64,000 nucleotides of DNA, taken from JARIHC01 sp035692985. Lineage in GTDB: Bacteria; Patescibacteriota; Saccharimonadia; Saccharimonadales; UBA4665. Below, in pieces: positions 39,643 through 48,437 of this stretch. Where the stretch lies: NCBI GenBank assembly GCA_035692985.1, contig DASSHG010000009.1, positions 1 through 64,000 on the forward strand. Reading direction: 5' to 3'. Numbering within the stretch: the first letter of the stretch is position 1; the number at the start of each line of letters is the position of its first letter. Under the pieces are notes generated by a model. The model had not been told where the DNA came from and made no database searches. It was given only the letters and a program-made list of their open reading frames with translations. A program made the position numbers and the translations under genes.

Positions 39643-40746
39643 ATGAATATGACAAAGAGCGCGGCTTTTTTTCATGATAAACCATTGTTTGGACTGGAGA
39701 TCGGTCACGGATCAATGAAAGTCATGCAAGTGGGCGCTAATCTGTCTCCAGCCAGCGCCAAGTCCGCTCCCGCGGCACGGCGCCTGATTGGCTACGGAGC
39801 CACGACTTTTGACACGGCATCGCAAAAAGACGGTGTTATCGTCCAGCCGGAAATTGTGGCCAAAGCCGCGTTGGAGCTGTTTCGAAACCGTCTGGTCGGT
39901 GATATAACTACCCGCCGCGTGGCGATCGCCATACCAGCTTACCGGACCTTTACCAGGTCATTGCGCTTACCAAAACTTAAGCCTAAAGAGCTCAGCGAAG
40001 CTGTCCAGTTGGAGGCAGAACAGTATATACCGCTGCCGCTGGAAGAGCTTTATTTAGATTACGATGTCATCGGGCAGATAGGTGATTCTATGGAATTGTT
40101 CGCCGTGGCTACGCCGCGCAATATCGTTGATTCATACCTGGATTTGGCCCAAATTCTCGGTCTGGAAACAGTTTTGATAGAGCCCACCTTGAGCTCGCTC
40201 GGAAGACTTTTCTCTCTCGACAGCCAGCATGATATACCGGCTATTATTATTAATCTGGGGTCGGTTTCGTCGGATATCAGTATCTTTGATGGCCGCATAC
40301 TAATAACTGGCACGGTTCAGGGCGGCGGCGAAGATTTTACCCGTTCAATTAAAGAAAAACTGGATGTCAGCCTGCAAGAAGCGGCGTTGATAAAAACCCG
40401 CTACGGCCTGGGCGTCAGCAAAAAACAAGTCGCTATTAAAGAAGCCTTGGAACCAATTTTGCAGGAAATTGTCAAAGAGATCCGCCGCATGGTGCGTTAT
40501 TATAGCGAACGCTACGGCTTAAAACGGCCTATCGAACAGGTCGTTACGCTTGGCGGCGGCGCCAACATGCCAGGGCTTGACGAATATCTAACGGAAACTT
40601 TACATTTGGCCGTACGCCATAGCGAACCCTGGCAATATTTGGATTTTAAAGGCTTGCAGCCGCCCGGTGTATCGGACCGCCCGATGTATTCTACCGCGGC
40701 CGGCCTGAGCTTGGCGCGGCCACACGAGGTTTTCGGCAATGATTAA
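39643..40746 (+). CDS. pilM: pilus assembly protein PilM
   Basis: 367 residues, actin-like ATPase fold (FtsA/PilM): LFGLEIGHGSMKVMQV at the start, RVAIAIPAYRTFTRSLRLP, INLGSVSSDISIFDGRIL and VTLGGGANMPGLDEYL. Cytosolic ring component binding PilN. Overlaps pilN by 8 nt. Confidence 0.93.
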   Translation: MNMTKSAAFFHDKPLFGLEIGHGSMKVMQVGANLSPASAKSAPAARRLIGYGATTFDTASQKDGVIVQPEIVAKAALELFRNRLVGDITTRRVAIAIPAYRTFTRSLRLPKLKPKELSEAVQLEAEQYIPLPLEELYLDYDVIGQIGDSMELFAVATPRNIVDSYLDLAQILGLETVLIEPTLSSLGRLFSLDSQHDIPAIIINLGSVSSDISIFDGRILITGTVQGGGEDFTRSIKEKLDVSLQEAALIKTRYGLGVSKKQVAIKEALEPILQEIVKEIRRMVRYYSERYGLKRPIEQVVTLGGGANMPGLDEYLTETLHLAVRHSEPWQYLDFKGLQPPGVSDRPMYSTAAGLSLARPHEVFGND

Positions 40747-41332
40747 CCTGCTACCTCCGGAAATCAAAGAAAATTACCGGTATGGACGCCGCAATGTCAG
40801 CCTGCGCAAGTGGGCTGTCGGTTGTTTAGCTGCTCTGGTTGGCCTGGGCATTATAACGACTTACGGGCTGCTGGTCCTGCAACAATCAACGAATCATTAC
40901 AACCACAAGATCGCCGCTTCAAAAGCCCTATTCAAAAAAGAAGATTTCACGGGCACCCAGGCGCACGTCCAGGATATAAGCAATAGCTTTAAACTAGTGG
41001 TGAAAGTTTTGGGCAAAGAGGTGCTGTTCTCACAGCTTATCAAACAAATCGGCGCTAGTATGCCGGCTAACGCTAACCTGACAGGCCTGGATATCAGTAG
41101 CGTGCAAGGCGGATTAGATATAACGGCGAACGCAATTGACTATAAGACCGCGACCCAAGTCCAGGTCAACCTGTCGGACCCGGCTAATAAAATATTCGAC
41201 AAAGCGGATATAGTAAATATCACTTGCAATGATGCCACAAACTCAAGCTACCCATGCCAAGTAACCATCCGTGCCCTCTTTGCTAAGAATAATCCCTTCC
41301 TGTTCATTAACAATAAGACGGGGCAACCATGA
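40739..41332 (+). CDS. pilN: pilus assembly protein PilN
   Basis: 197 residues. The N-terminal peptide MINLLPPEIKENYRYGRR is the PilM-binding motif INLLP; one membrane helix (about 28-50) and a periplasmic ferredoxin-like domain. Links the PilM ring to the membrane. Confidence 0.92.
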   Translation: MINLLPPEIKENYRYGRRNVSLRKWAVGCLAALVGLGIITTYGLLVLQQSTNHYNHKIAASKALFKKEDFTGTQAHVQDISNSFKLVVKVLGKEVLFSQLIKQIGASMPANANLTGLDISSVQGGLDITANAIDYKTATQVQVNLSDPANKIFDKADIVNITCNDATNSSYPCQVTIRALFAKNNPFLFINNKTGQP

Positions 41333-41991
41333 ACGTAAGCAGCAAGCAGGTATATTGGGGTCTGTTGGTTTTAATTGCTCTGTTGCTGTTAGCATTACCG
41401 GTAAGCGCTTACAAAATTAACGGCTTACTAGCTTCACGGGCCCAGGTACAGCTGAAAGCCAAAAGCGAGGCTTTAGACCAGGAACAGAATAGTTTTGAGA
41501 TAGCTCAACAAAATATCAAGAAATATGCCGGCCTGGAGAAAATCGCCCAGGCGATTGTACCGCAAGATAAAAGCCAGGCCGAAGCCGTACGTGAAATTGT
41601 CAACATAGCAGACCAGAATGGCATTGCTATAGGGTCGCTTTCTTTTCCGCCTTCGTCGCTTGGCAGTACCTCCGGAGCTGGCACCAGTTCCAGCAATAGC
41701 TCCGCGAGTTCCGCGGCGTCGGCTTCCAGCCCCGCCGCTAATGCCAGCAGTTCGCAGAACAAACTTTCACAACTGACGTCCGTAAGCGGCATACCTGGAG
41801 TTTACCAACTGCCAATTACGGTCACTAGCGATTCTAAAAAACCAATCCAGTATAATCAGTTAATTAATTTCTTGGGCGACCTGGAGCATAACCGCCGTAC
41901 GGCCCAGGTTAATTCTATTAGTATTAGTCCCGTGGGAAATGGTAAATACCTGACTTTTGTTATTGTATTAAATGAGTATATTAAGCCATGA
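41329..41991 (+). CDS. pilO: pilus assembly protein PilO-like
   Basis: 220 residues: one N-terminal membrane helix (about 8-28), coiled coil (35-70), a Ser/Ala-rich linker and a C-terminal domain (GVYQLPITVTSDSKKPIQYNQLINFLGDLE) matching PilO. Overlaps both neighbours by 4 nt, which supports a single pilM-N-O operon. Confidence 0.88.
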   Translation: MNVSSKQVYWGLLVLIALLLLALPVSAYKINGLLASRAQVQLKAKSEALDQEQNSFEIAQQNIKKYAGLEKIAQAIVPQDKSQAEAVREIVNIADQNGIAIGSLSFPPSSLGSTSGAGTSSSNSSASSAASASSPAANASSSQNKLSQLTSVSGIPGVYQLPITVTSDSKKPIQYNQLINFLGDLEHNRRTAQVNSISISPVGNGKYLTFVIVLNEYIKP

Positions 41992-42299
41992 AAAGCAACA
42001 CGCCAAACGCCCGGTTAGAAGATATAAGCAGGCAATTTAGCGCCTTAATGATAAGGTTGCGGCGTTACCGTCTGGAACTGTTCCTAGTATTCGTTATCTG
42101 CATATACGGCCTGGTAATCTGGCGGATCAATACAATGTTAACAGCCCAGCCAACCCCCGAAGCGGTCACCAGTCAAGTTAAAGCCAACGGCATTCCCCAG
42201 ATCGACCCCGCAGTTGTCCAACAGCTGCAAAACCTCCGTGATAATAGCGTTAACGTGCAGGTGCTATTTGACCAGGGGCGCAATAACCCGTTCCAGTAA
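41988..42299 (+). CDS. small single-helix membrane protein of pilus operon
   Basis: 103 residues with one membrane helix (about 29-47) and a short outside part ending QGRNNPFQ. By position after PilO it may stand in for PilP, though no PilP domain is visible. Overlaps pilO by 4 nt and abuts the convergent PH-domain gene. Confidence 0.72.
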   Translation: MKSNTPNARLEDISRQFSALMIRLRRYRLELFLVFVICIYGLVIWRINTMLTAQPTPEAVTSQVKANGIPQIDPAVVQQLQNLRDNSVNVQVLFDQGRNNPFQ

Positions 42300-42953
42300 T
42301 TATTGTGGGGCAGCGTCCGGAAACACTGGCGGAGCGCTATATGGTTCCTGTTTGCCCCCATGGTGAGCCTGCTCAAAGGCTTCCCTGGCAGCCAGGATTT
42401 TTTGGGCGTAGTAATTAGAGTTGGGACAATACGGAAAAACGAACTTACTGCGCTCACCGGCCGTTTCCACCCTAAGCGTACCGTATCTAAATAATTGGGC
42501 CGGTATGCCGGTTTGTTCGGCAGTAACATCTTCCAGGTTACCCAACGAAAGCTGTGAAGATTGCCTGCTGAATAAGCTGGTCTGCGTAATTTGCGTTAGG
42601 CTGTCGCTGGTCACTACCCAGCTATTACCCCAATAAACCTTGTTAGCAATGAACACGAAAGCCAGGACTATACCGGCAATCACCAGGAAAATAAGGCTGC
42701 TGATTGTCATGACTGGTCCGCGGTGGTCAGAATCAATGCCCGGCGCTACAACAAATGCCAGCACGGCAAACACCAAAAGCAAAATGCCACCCATACTGTA
42801 AACACCGAACATACCGATAGGATGACGCTTTATCTCACAGATAGTTTGTTCGCCGGGTTGCGTAACCTCCAGGGGATTGTGGATTTGCGGCAGCTGTGTC
42901 AATTGTGGCGATGGTTGAGACGGTGGTTGCGGATTGGCGTCTTGGGGGTTCAT
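42300..42953 (-). CDS. bacterial PH-domain membrane protein
   Basis: 217 residues. Pro/Gln-rich N-terminus (1-35), two membrane helices (about 47-70 and 80-105), then a PH-like domain NSWVVTSDSLTQITQTSLFSR ... LSLGNLEDVTAEQTG of the bPH2/YdbT type. TATAAT (42963-42968) lies 9 nt before the ATG. Confidence 0.82.
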   Translation of the reverse strand: MNPQDANPQPPSQPSPQLTQLPQIHNPLEVTQPGEQTICEIKRHPIGMFGVYSMGGILLLVFAVLAFVVAPGIDSDHRGPVMTISSLIFLVIAGIVLAFVFIANKVYWGNSWVVTSDSLTQITQTSLFSRQSSQLSLGNLEDVTAEQTGIPAQLFRYGTLRVETAGERSKFVFPYCPNSNYYAQKILAAREAFEQAHHGGKQEPYSAPPVFPDAAPQ

Positions 42954-42962
42954 AACTGTCTC

Positions 42963-42968
42963 ATTATA
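42963..42968 (-). promoter_or_regulatory. -10 box of leaderless PH-domain gene
   Basis: Minus-strand TATAAT, 9 nt before the ATG at 42953; it lies at the end of ruvB. Confidence 0.55.
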
Positions 42969-43995
42969 ACAACGATGGCTGTTGTTTGTCGTTCTTTGGC
43001 CGCCTGTTTAGGTGTTTGTAAGCCCGCGGCGTTGCCTTGCGGCCCCGCGGCGTACGTTCCAATAATCCAATTTGCAACAAATACGGCTCATAAAAATCTT
43101 CCAGCGTGCCACGCTCTTCAGCTGTCAGGGCAGCCAGTGTTTCTACCCCAACCGGGCCACCGTCATAGTTGTCGATAATGGCCGTTAGCAACATCCTGTC
43201 GGCGGCGTCCAGGCCAAGTTCGTCAATATCGAGCAGCTCCAGGGCCTTGTGGCCCAGCGGCACGTCAATTATGCCATCGCCATTGACGTCGGCGTAATCG
43301 CGCACCCGTTTTAGTAAGCGGTTAGCGATGCGCGGGGTCAGGCGGGAGCGTTTGGCCAGTTCAGCGGCGGCTTTCTTATCTATTTTGACGCCTAGTATCT
43401 TGGCAGCCCGCTCGATGATCTGTTGGACCTCTTCGGGTTTGTAGAATTCCAGACGGTGGATCATGCCGAAACGATCGCGCAAAGGCGCGGCCAGCGAGCC
43501 AGTGCGGGTAGTGGCGCCAATAATTGTAAATTTTGGTAAATCCAGCCTTAGGGAGCGCGCGCTTGGACCCTTGCCCAGCATAATATCCAGCTTGAAATCC
43601 TCCATGGCGCTATACAGCACTTCTTCGACGTTGCGGTTCAAGCGGTGGATTTCGTCTATAAATAAGATGTCGCCGTCTTGGAGATTAGTCATCAGGCTGG
43701 CTAAGTCGCCGGCCCGCTCGACAGCCGGCCCGGATGTTACCCTGATCTGCGCGCCCATTTCATTGGCGATGACATTAGCCAGCGTCGTTTTGCCGAGGCC
43801 TGGCGGGCCGTGCAGCAGCACATGATCGATCGGTTCGCCGCGTTTTTTTGCGGCTTTTATAGACAGCTGCAAATTCTTTTTGAGCCGCTCCTGGCCGATG
43901 TAATTGGCAAAATCCCGCGGCCGCAGCGTAACTTCTATCTTCTGTTCTTCCGGCTCCTCCGGCTCCGCTCCGGCATTTACGATACGGTCAATCAT
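42964..43995 (-). CDS. ruvB: Holliday junction helicase RuvB
   Basis: 343 residues. Walker A HGPPGLGKT (62-70), Walker B ILFIDEIHRL, sensor GATTRTGSLAAPLRDRFG and C-terminal winged helix TPRGRKATPRAYKHL. Branch-migration motor acting with RuvA. Overlaps the SDR gene by 4 nt; the operon order is ruvA, SDR, ruvB. Confidence 0.97.
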   Translation of the reverse strand: MIDRIVNAGAEPEEPEEQKIEVTLRPRDFANYIGQERLKKNLQLSIKAAKKRGEPIDHVLLHGPPGLGKTTLANVIANEMGAQIRVTSGPAVERAGDLASLMTNLQDGDILFIDEIHRLNRNVEEVLYSAMEDFKLDIMLGKGPSARSLRLDLPKFTIIGATTRTGSLAAPLRDRFGMIHRLEFYKPEEVQQIIERAAKILGVKIDKKAAAELAKRSRLTPRIANRLLKRVRDYADVNGDGIIDVPLGHKALELLDIDELGLDAADRMLLTAIIDNYDGGPVGVETLAALTAEERGTLEDFYEPYLLQIGLLERTPRGRKATPRAYKHLNRRPKNDKQQPSLL

Positions 43996-44621
43996 TTAGC
44001 CGCCTTAAGATTAACGATAATTTCTGATACTTCCATGGTTTTTGGCAAATCCAGTAGCTGCTTAATAAACTTTGCAACGTCTTGAACGTTCATTTGATTG
44101 TTATCATCTTCTGGCCCGAACGCGGCTGGAAATAAACTTACGACGCGGGACGGGTATTCTTTTAGCGCGAGGCGCAGATCAGCACTGAATCCACGCAAAG
44201 CCCACTTGGACGCGCTATATGCCGGAGCGCCAGTTGAGGTATTGATTGCCGCTATAGAAGAAATATTCACAATATCCGTACCGTCTTTTTTAATCCGGTC
44301 GATAAGCTCGGATTCCAACAACATAGGCGCCTTGGCATGAATCGCCATGTTAAGTTCAATTTCTTCCTCGGAAATTTTTCCTAGTGGCGCGGCGTTATAT
44401 AAGCCAGCGGCACTGATAATCGCTTCCAGGGGTTCGTTGATTGATTCTATATCTTTGGCTGCTGATGTTACCTCTCCGCCGACAAGAAAATCGCATGAAA
44501 TGTTATGATCGGCCTCAGGATTCTTATGCCGCGCAATGCTAACTACGGTTTTGTTGTCAGCTTTGAACAGTTTTACCAGCTCTTGCCCGAGCCGGCCACT
44601 GCCACCGGTAATAACAATCAC
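43992..44621 (-). CDS. short-chain dehydrogenase/reductase
   Basis: 209 residues. Rossmann motif TGGSGRLGQELV at the start, ISAAGLYNAAPLG (NNAG equivalent), catalytic S in NISSIAAINTSTG and YSASKWALRG (Y-x-x-x-K). An NAD(P)-dependent oxidoreductase of unknown substrate. It is embedded between ruvA and ruvB with 4-nt overlaps on both sides, an unusual guest in a recombination operon. Confidence 0.88.
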   Translation of the reverse strand: MIVITGGSGRLGQELVKLFKADNKTVVSIARHKNPEADHNISCDFLVGGEVTSAAKDIESINEPLEAIISAAGLYNAAPLGKISEEEIELNMAIHAKAPMLLESELIDRIKKDGTDIVNISSIAAINTSTGAPAYSASKWALRGFSADLRLALKEYPSRVVSLFPAAFGPEDDNNQMNVQDVAKFIKQLLDLPKTMEVSEIIVNLKAAK

Positions 44622-45205
44622 TTGGAAACTCCTTTCAAAGCCTGTTTGATGCGGTCTTCGGTCGGTAATTTGGCGTCGATTTTCTGCAATGCGGCGGCGG
44701 CATCGGCGGTAGTGTAGCCCAGAGCAACCAGCGCCTCCACGGCCTCGTCTTTCATTAATCTTTCGTCCGATTGCAGCATGCCGGTTGATTCCAAGTCCAC
44801 GCCGACTAGGCCGACCTTATCCTTTAGATCCACAACCACACGCTCGGCTACTCGTTTGCCGACACCTGGAGCCTGCTGGATAAATTTCACGTCGCCGGCG
44901 GCAATAGCCTGGCGTACATCTGTCGCGGAACCAATGCTTAACATGTTAAGTGCCATTTTAGGCCCCACGCCATTAACGCCTAGCAACTGTTCAAACAAGT
45001 TTTTAATATCGCGGCTTAGAAACCCGAACAAATCGTGCGACTGCTCGCGGATGTGTTCGTAAATGTAAGCTTTTACCTGCTCGCCATTAACCAGCTTGCC
45101 GTGGTCTTCGGCCGTCACGTATACGCCATAGCCGGTACCCTGAACCTCGACCACTACCATGTCCGACAGTTTTTCCTGGACTACACCAGTAAGCGTTGCA
45201 ATCAT
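44618..45205 (-). CDS. ruvA: Holliday junction protein RuvA
   Basis: 195 residues: OB domain (MIATLTGVVQEKLSDMVVVE), two helix-hairpin-helix motifs (LLGVNGVGPKMALNML and QAPGVGKRVAERVVVDL) and a C-terminal RuvB-binding domain (DEAVEALVALGYTTADAAAAL). GATAAT (45213-45218) lies 7 nt before the ATG. Confidence 0.96.
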   Translation of the reverse strand: MIATLTGVVQEKLSDMVVVEVQGTGYGVYVTAEDHGKLVNGEQVKAYIYEHIREQSHDLFGFLSRDIKNLFEQLLGVNGVGPKMALNMLSIGSATDVRQAIAAGDVKFIQQAPGVGKRVAERVVVDLKDKVGLVGVDLESTGMLQSDERLMKDEAVEALVALGYTTADAAAALQKIDAKLPTEDRIKQALKGVSK

Positions 45206-45250
45206 TAGCTATATTATCTCATAAGGCGGCGCCCGAGGCTACGCCGTAAA

Positions 45251-45286
45251 AAACCGCCAACACAGTAAGGATAATGCTGGCGGTTT
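45251..45286 (-). terminator. rho-independent terminator after the proline-rich gene
   Basis: Minus strand: AAACCGCCA ... TGGCGGTTT, 9-bp stem with an 18-nt loop and trailing T residues. Separates the ruvC-side transcript from ruvA. Confidence 0.65.
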
Positions 45287-45305
45287 GATTACGTTGCGGC
45301 AAAAA

Positions 45306-45485
45306 TTAGACTGCCGGGTCGGCTGGAGGACCAGCCGGCGGTTCAACAGGTGTAACCGGAGCTTCCGGAGCACCTGGCTCTGGAACCGGTGACGGACCGG
45401 GGTCCGGTGCTGGTGTCGGGTCGGGTGCCGGAGGCGGCGTGACGCCGGGATCGTTAGCCGGCGGAGTTGGATCTGTTGGGGGCAT
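45306..45485 (-). CDS. proline-rich small protein (59 aa)
   Basis: ATG 8 nt after AAGGAG. Nearly half the residues are proline, in P-x-P and D-P-x-P repeats (MPPTDPTPPANDPGV... to ADPAV). No signal peptide or membrane segment, so likely an unfolded cytosolic protein or a leader. Followed by a clear terminator. Lies between ruvC and ruvA. Not recognised. Confidence 0.6.
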   Translation of the reverse strand: MPPTDPTPPANDPGVTPPPAPDPTPAPDPGPSPVPEPGAPEAPVTPVEPPAGPPADPAV

Positions 45486-45545
45486 GGGAGAGTCTCCTTA
45501 TTTTTATTGTTTAATATGACCTCTTAACTGTAACACAAGAAAGCT

Positions 45546-46022
45546 TTAGCGCAAATGCTTTGTCATGCTATGCGTGATAGCGGCAGCCAGGGCGTCGGCG
45601 CAGTCATCCGGCGTGGGCACGGTTTTAAGTTTCAAAATTACCCGCACCATCTCTTGGATCTGTTTCTTTTCGGCCCGGCCATATCCAGTCAGAGCCTGTT
45701 TTATTTGCAGTGGCGTATATTCATAAATTTCCAGTCCGGCCTGCTGGCCAGCTAGTAGTACCACTCCGCGGGCCTGGGCGACCGTCATAGCGGTAGTCAC
45801 ATTTTGGGCGAAATAGAGCTTTTCTACCGACATAACCGTTGGCTTGGATTGGGCAATTATGTCTGATACTTCTTCGAAAATTGTCTGCAGCCGTACCGCA
45901 TCGTCTTCTTTAGCCGGTGTCCGGATCACGCCAGCATCCACTAACTGTGCAGTATTGTTGTCGGCCTCAATCACCCCGAAACCGAGGATGCCAGTGCCAG
46001 GGTCAATACCTAGGATTCTCAT
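45546..46022 (-). CDS. ruvC: Holliday junction resolvase RuvC
   Basis: 158 residues. Catalytic acidic residues in MRILGIDPGTGILGFG (D7), SVEKLYFAQNVTT (E), and PDDCADALAAAITH (D-x-x-D). Cuts Holliday junctions processed by RuvAB. Overlaps yebC by 4 nt. Confidence 0.96.
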   Translation of the reverse strand: MRILGIDPGTGILGFGVIEADNNTAQLVDAGVIRTPAKEDDAVRLQTIFEEVSDIIAQSKPTVMSVEKLYFAQNVTTAMTVAQARGVVLLAGQQAGLEIYEYTPLQIKQALTGYGRAEKKQIQEMVRVILKLKTVPTPDDCADALAAAITHSMTKHLR

Positions 46023-46750
46023 GGCTGCTTCAGCAGTTCCTCGGGAATATCGAAGTTTACGTGCGTGTTGGTGATTTCGTCGATGTCTTCCAGGGCGTCC
46101 ATCAGGCGCATGATTTTGGCAGCGGTGGAAGCATCGCTGACTTCTACGGTGTTTTTTGGCACGTAAGTCAGTTCGGCGGATTCAATTTTGAGGCCGCTTT
46201 TGTCCAGGGCTTCGCGAACTTTCATCAGCTCTTTCGGGTCGGTGTAAATCAGTGATTCGCCGTCTTCTTCCTGCACGTCATCGGCGCCAGCTTCCAGAGC
46301 TTGCAAGAGCATCTCGTCGCCAGTTTCCTTTACGCGGATCATACCGCGTCGATCAAACTGAAAAACCACGGCGCCTTTCTCGGCGATGTTGCCGCCATGC
46401 TTGGAAAAGGCCAGTCGGACGTCGGGATATGTGCGGTTAATGTTATCTGTGGCGCACTCCGCCAGGATGGCCACGCCGCCCGGGCCATAACCTTCGTACA
46501 AAACTTCCTGCATCTGCGCGGCATCTTTGTCTTTGGCCCGATCAATTGAGCGCTGGATGTTGGCAGCCGGCATATTGGCAGACTTGGCGTTGTCGATCGC
46601 CATGCGCAGGGCAAAGTTGCTTTCCGGATCGATGCCGCCACGGGCGGCCACGGCGATGGCGTTGCCCAGTTTGGTAAATACCGCACCGCGAGCCGCGTCC
46701 TTAGCCGCTTTCTGCCGTTTGATAGTTGACCATTTACTGTGTCCGCTCAT
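46019..46750 (-). CDS. yebC: YebC/PmpR family protein
   Basis: 243 residues. N-terminus MSGHSKWSTIKRQKAAKDAARGAVFTK is diagnostic, with YEGYGPGGVAILAECATDN in the middle. YebC proteins are regulators or ribosome-associated factors for proline-rich stretches; the adjacent gene encodes a protein made almost entirely of such stretches, which is a suggestive coincidence. Coupled to ruvC. Confidence 0.95.
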   Translation of the reverse strand: MSGHSKWSTIKRQKAAKDAARGAVFTKLGNAIAVAARGGIDPESNFALRMAIDNAKSANMPAANIQRSIDRAKDKDAAQMQEVLYEGYGPGGVAILAECATDNINRTYPDVRLAFSKHGGNIAEKGAVVFQFDRRGMIRVKETGDEMLLQALEAGADDVQEEDGESLIYTDPKELMKVREALDKSGLKIESAELTYVPKNTVEVSDASTAAKIMRLMDALEDIDEITNTHVNFDIPEELLKQP

Positions 46751-46760
46751 TTTCTATCTG

Positions 46761-48350
46761 TTATTTTAGCAGATTTTGGATGTTTTGTCTGCGGAGCATC
46801 CTGGCCTTGAGCCTCTCCCAACCTATCGAAAGCTCTGGGTGCCATTCGTATAGAATGTAGACGCCGGCGGCAGCCACTACCGCGGCAATCGCGTACCAAT
46901 GCTGACCAGCAGCCCTGGCAGCGGTTTTGATGTCGTGAATAGCTGTTATTTTGGGTTGGATTTTGCGGCATCGGCCAGTGTCAGGGTTTCGCTTCTGTCC
47001 AGCCTTGCAAGGTTTTTGGCTTTTTGCGGCGCCCAGCACAGAGCGACACCGGTTAGTAGCTGGATTCCGTTCCTGACCCTGCTTGCATGGAGTTGCTGTT
47101 TTGACAATTGCTGTAATTGATTTGCAGCGGCCAGTGTCAGGGTTGCGCTCTTGGCCCGGCTTGCAGACCGCCGGCACAGCGGTGGCCGTGGCTATAGCAC
47201 GGCAACGATTGGTTTCAGGATTACGTTCTTGATTGACGGCACAGGGTTTTAGCGATGGAGCAGCCATTGCGGGCGCGGTAAGTACCACTAAGGGAAAATA
47301 ATTTGGTCCGGCCGGTTGGGGCGAGCTGGTCCACTGCCAGTCAGCGCCGTCAAAGGCCCAGGCCTGGCCGGTTTTACTGTCGGTGCTGGCATCAGGATAT
47401 TCTATAACCGGCTGGTAAGTTTGCGCGCCGTAAGCGTCTTCCAGCCATACATAGCCGCCCGTCTGGGTCAGGCCCAAGGCCGAACCGTCATTTTTGGTAT
47501 TGACCAATTGGTACTGACCAGGTGCCAGATCGCCACTTAGACTAATCGTGTTGCTGGACGAGGTTTTCAAGCCGCCATAACTAGTACGCAAGCGGTAGTT
47601 TACCAGGTCTATCGTGGTACCAGAGCCATTGAATAATTTTACGTAATCATCGCACAGCAAGCTGGTATCGGTCGGCGAACAGCTAAGCGAACGGGGCAGC
47701 AACTCAACGATTTGCAGACCAGCAGTATCTGGTGGCGGTTGGTATAACGGCGTGCTGTAGAGTCCGGCCGTACCGGTCGCGAGCAAATTATAGTCCGCTG
47801 CGAAAGTACCAGTGACACTTAGCGATGACTTGCCGCGCTGCTTATGCTGGGCCCAGTTGTTGGCCGTTAATGTACCCGGCAAGAAAGTGATATTCTGCCA
47901 GTTAGTGCCGTCAGCACCTAGCAACTGTATTGCGGACAGCTGCGCCGAAACGCAACCCGCTAAAAAATCATCCGGAACCGAAAAATGGGCTTCTGTTGCG
48001 TCACCGTTGGGAGCACCCCGCTCAAAGCTAAAGTAAGATTTGGGCAGTAGCCAGCCCGCCGGTGCCGTCGCCGAATAGGTACGATCCACGCATCCGGCCG
48101 CCAAATCATGCACGGTGAACCGCAGCTGGGCGCCGGTTAGCTGCACCGGCGCGTCGGATTGGTTATATAGTTCGGCGAACTCCAACATACTGCTGCCACC
48201 AAAAGTAGTAATCAATACATCCGGCTGGCTGCTAGCCGGCGTGGAGGCCGGCGGCTGGACAGTGCTATCAACCGCTTGGGCGGAAATTGGAGTGATGACC
48301 GGCATCACCACGCTCACGGTTATAACAACCAAGCTGATAATTTTTTTCAT
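46761..48350 (-). CDS. surface protein with lamin-tail domains and four Cys-rich repeats
   Basis: 529 residues. Signal peptide 1-26 (cleavage after ISAQA). Two lamin-tail-like beta domains: about 45-165 (VLITTFGGSSMLEFAELYNQSDAPVQLTG) and 208-350 (LQIVELLPRS ... DDYVKLFNGSGTTIDLVNYRL). Residues 370-461 hold four copies of C-x-x-x-Q-E/K-R-N-P-x-T-x-R-C-R/K. A C-terminal membrane helix (about 487-503) and basic tail anchor it. Probably exposed on the cell surface, with each repeat closed by a disulphide. Good ribosome-binding site GAAAGGAGAGG. Confidence 0.85.
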   Translation of the reverse strand: MKKIISLVVITVSVVMPVITPISAQAVDSTVQPPASTPASSQPDVLITTFGGSSMLEFAELYNQSDAPVQLTGAQLRFTVHDLAAGCVDRTYSATAPAGWLLPKSYFSFERGAPNGDATEAHFSVPDDFLAGCVSAQLSAIQLLGADGTNWQNITFLPGTLTANNWAQHKQRGKSSLSVTGTFAADYNLLATGTAGLYSTPLYQPPPDTAGLQIVELLPRSLSCSPTDTSLLCDDYVKLFNGSGTTIDLVNYRLRTSYGGLKTSSSNTISLSGDLAPGQYQLVNTKNDGSALGLTQTGGYVWLEDAYGAQTYQPVIEYPDASTDSKTGQAWAFDGADWQWTSSPQPAGPNYFPLVVLTAPAMAAPSLKPCAVNQERNPETNRCRAIATATAVPAVCKPGQERNPDTGRCKSITAIVKTATPCKQGQERNPATNRCRSVLGAAKSQKPCKAGQKRNPDTGRCRKIQPKITAIHDIKTAARAAGQHWYAIAAVVAAAGVYILYEWHPELSIGWERLKARMLRRQNIQNLLK

Positions 48351-48437
48351 AATTGCTACCTCTCCTTTCTGTTAATCTACTATTGGGATTTGCATTGTGA
48401 CGCGGCAGCCGAGATCCTGTCAAACTTCCATTAAAAT

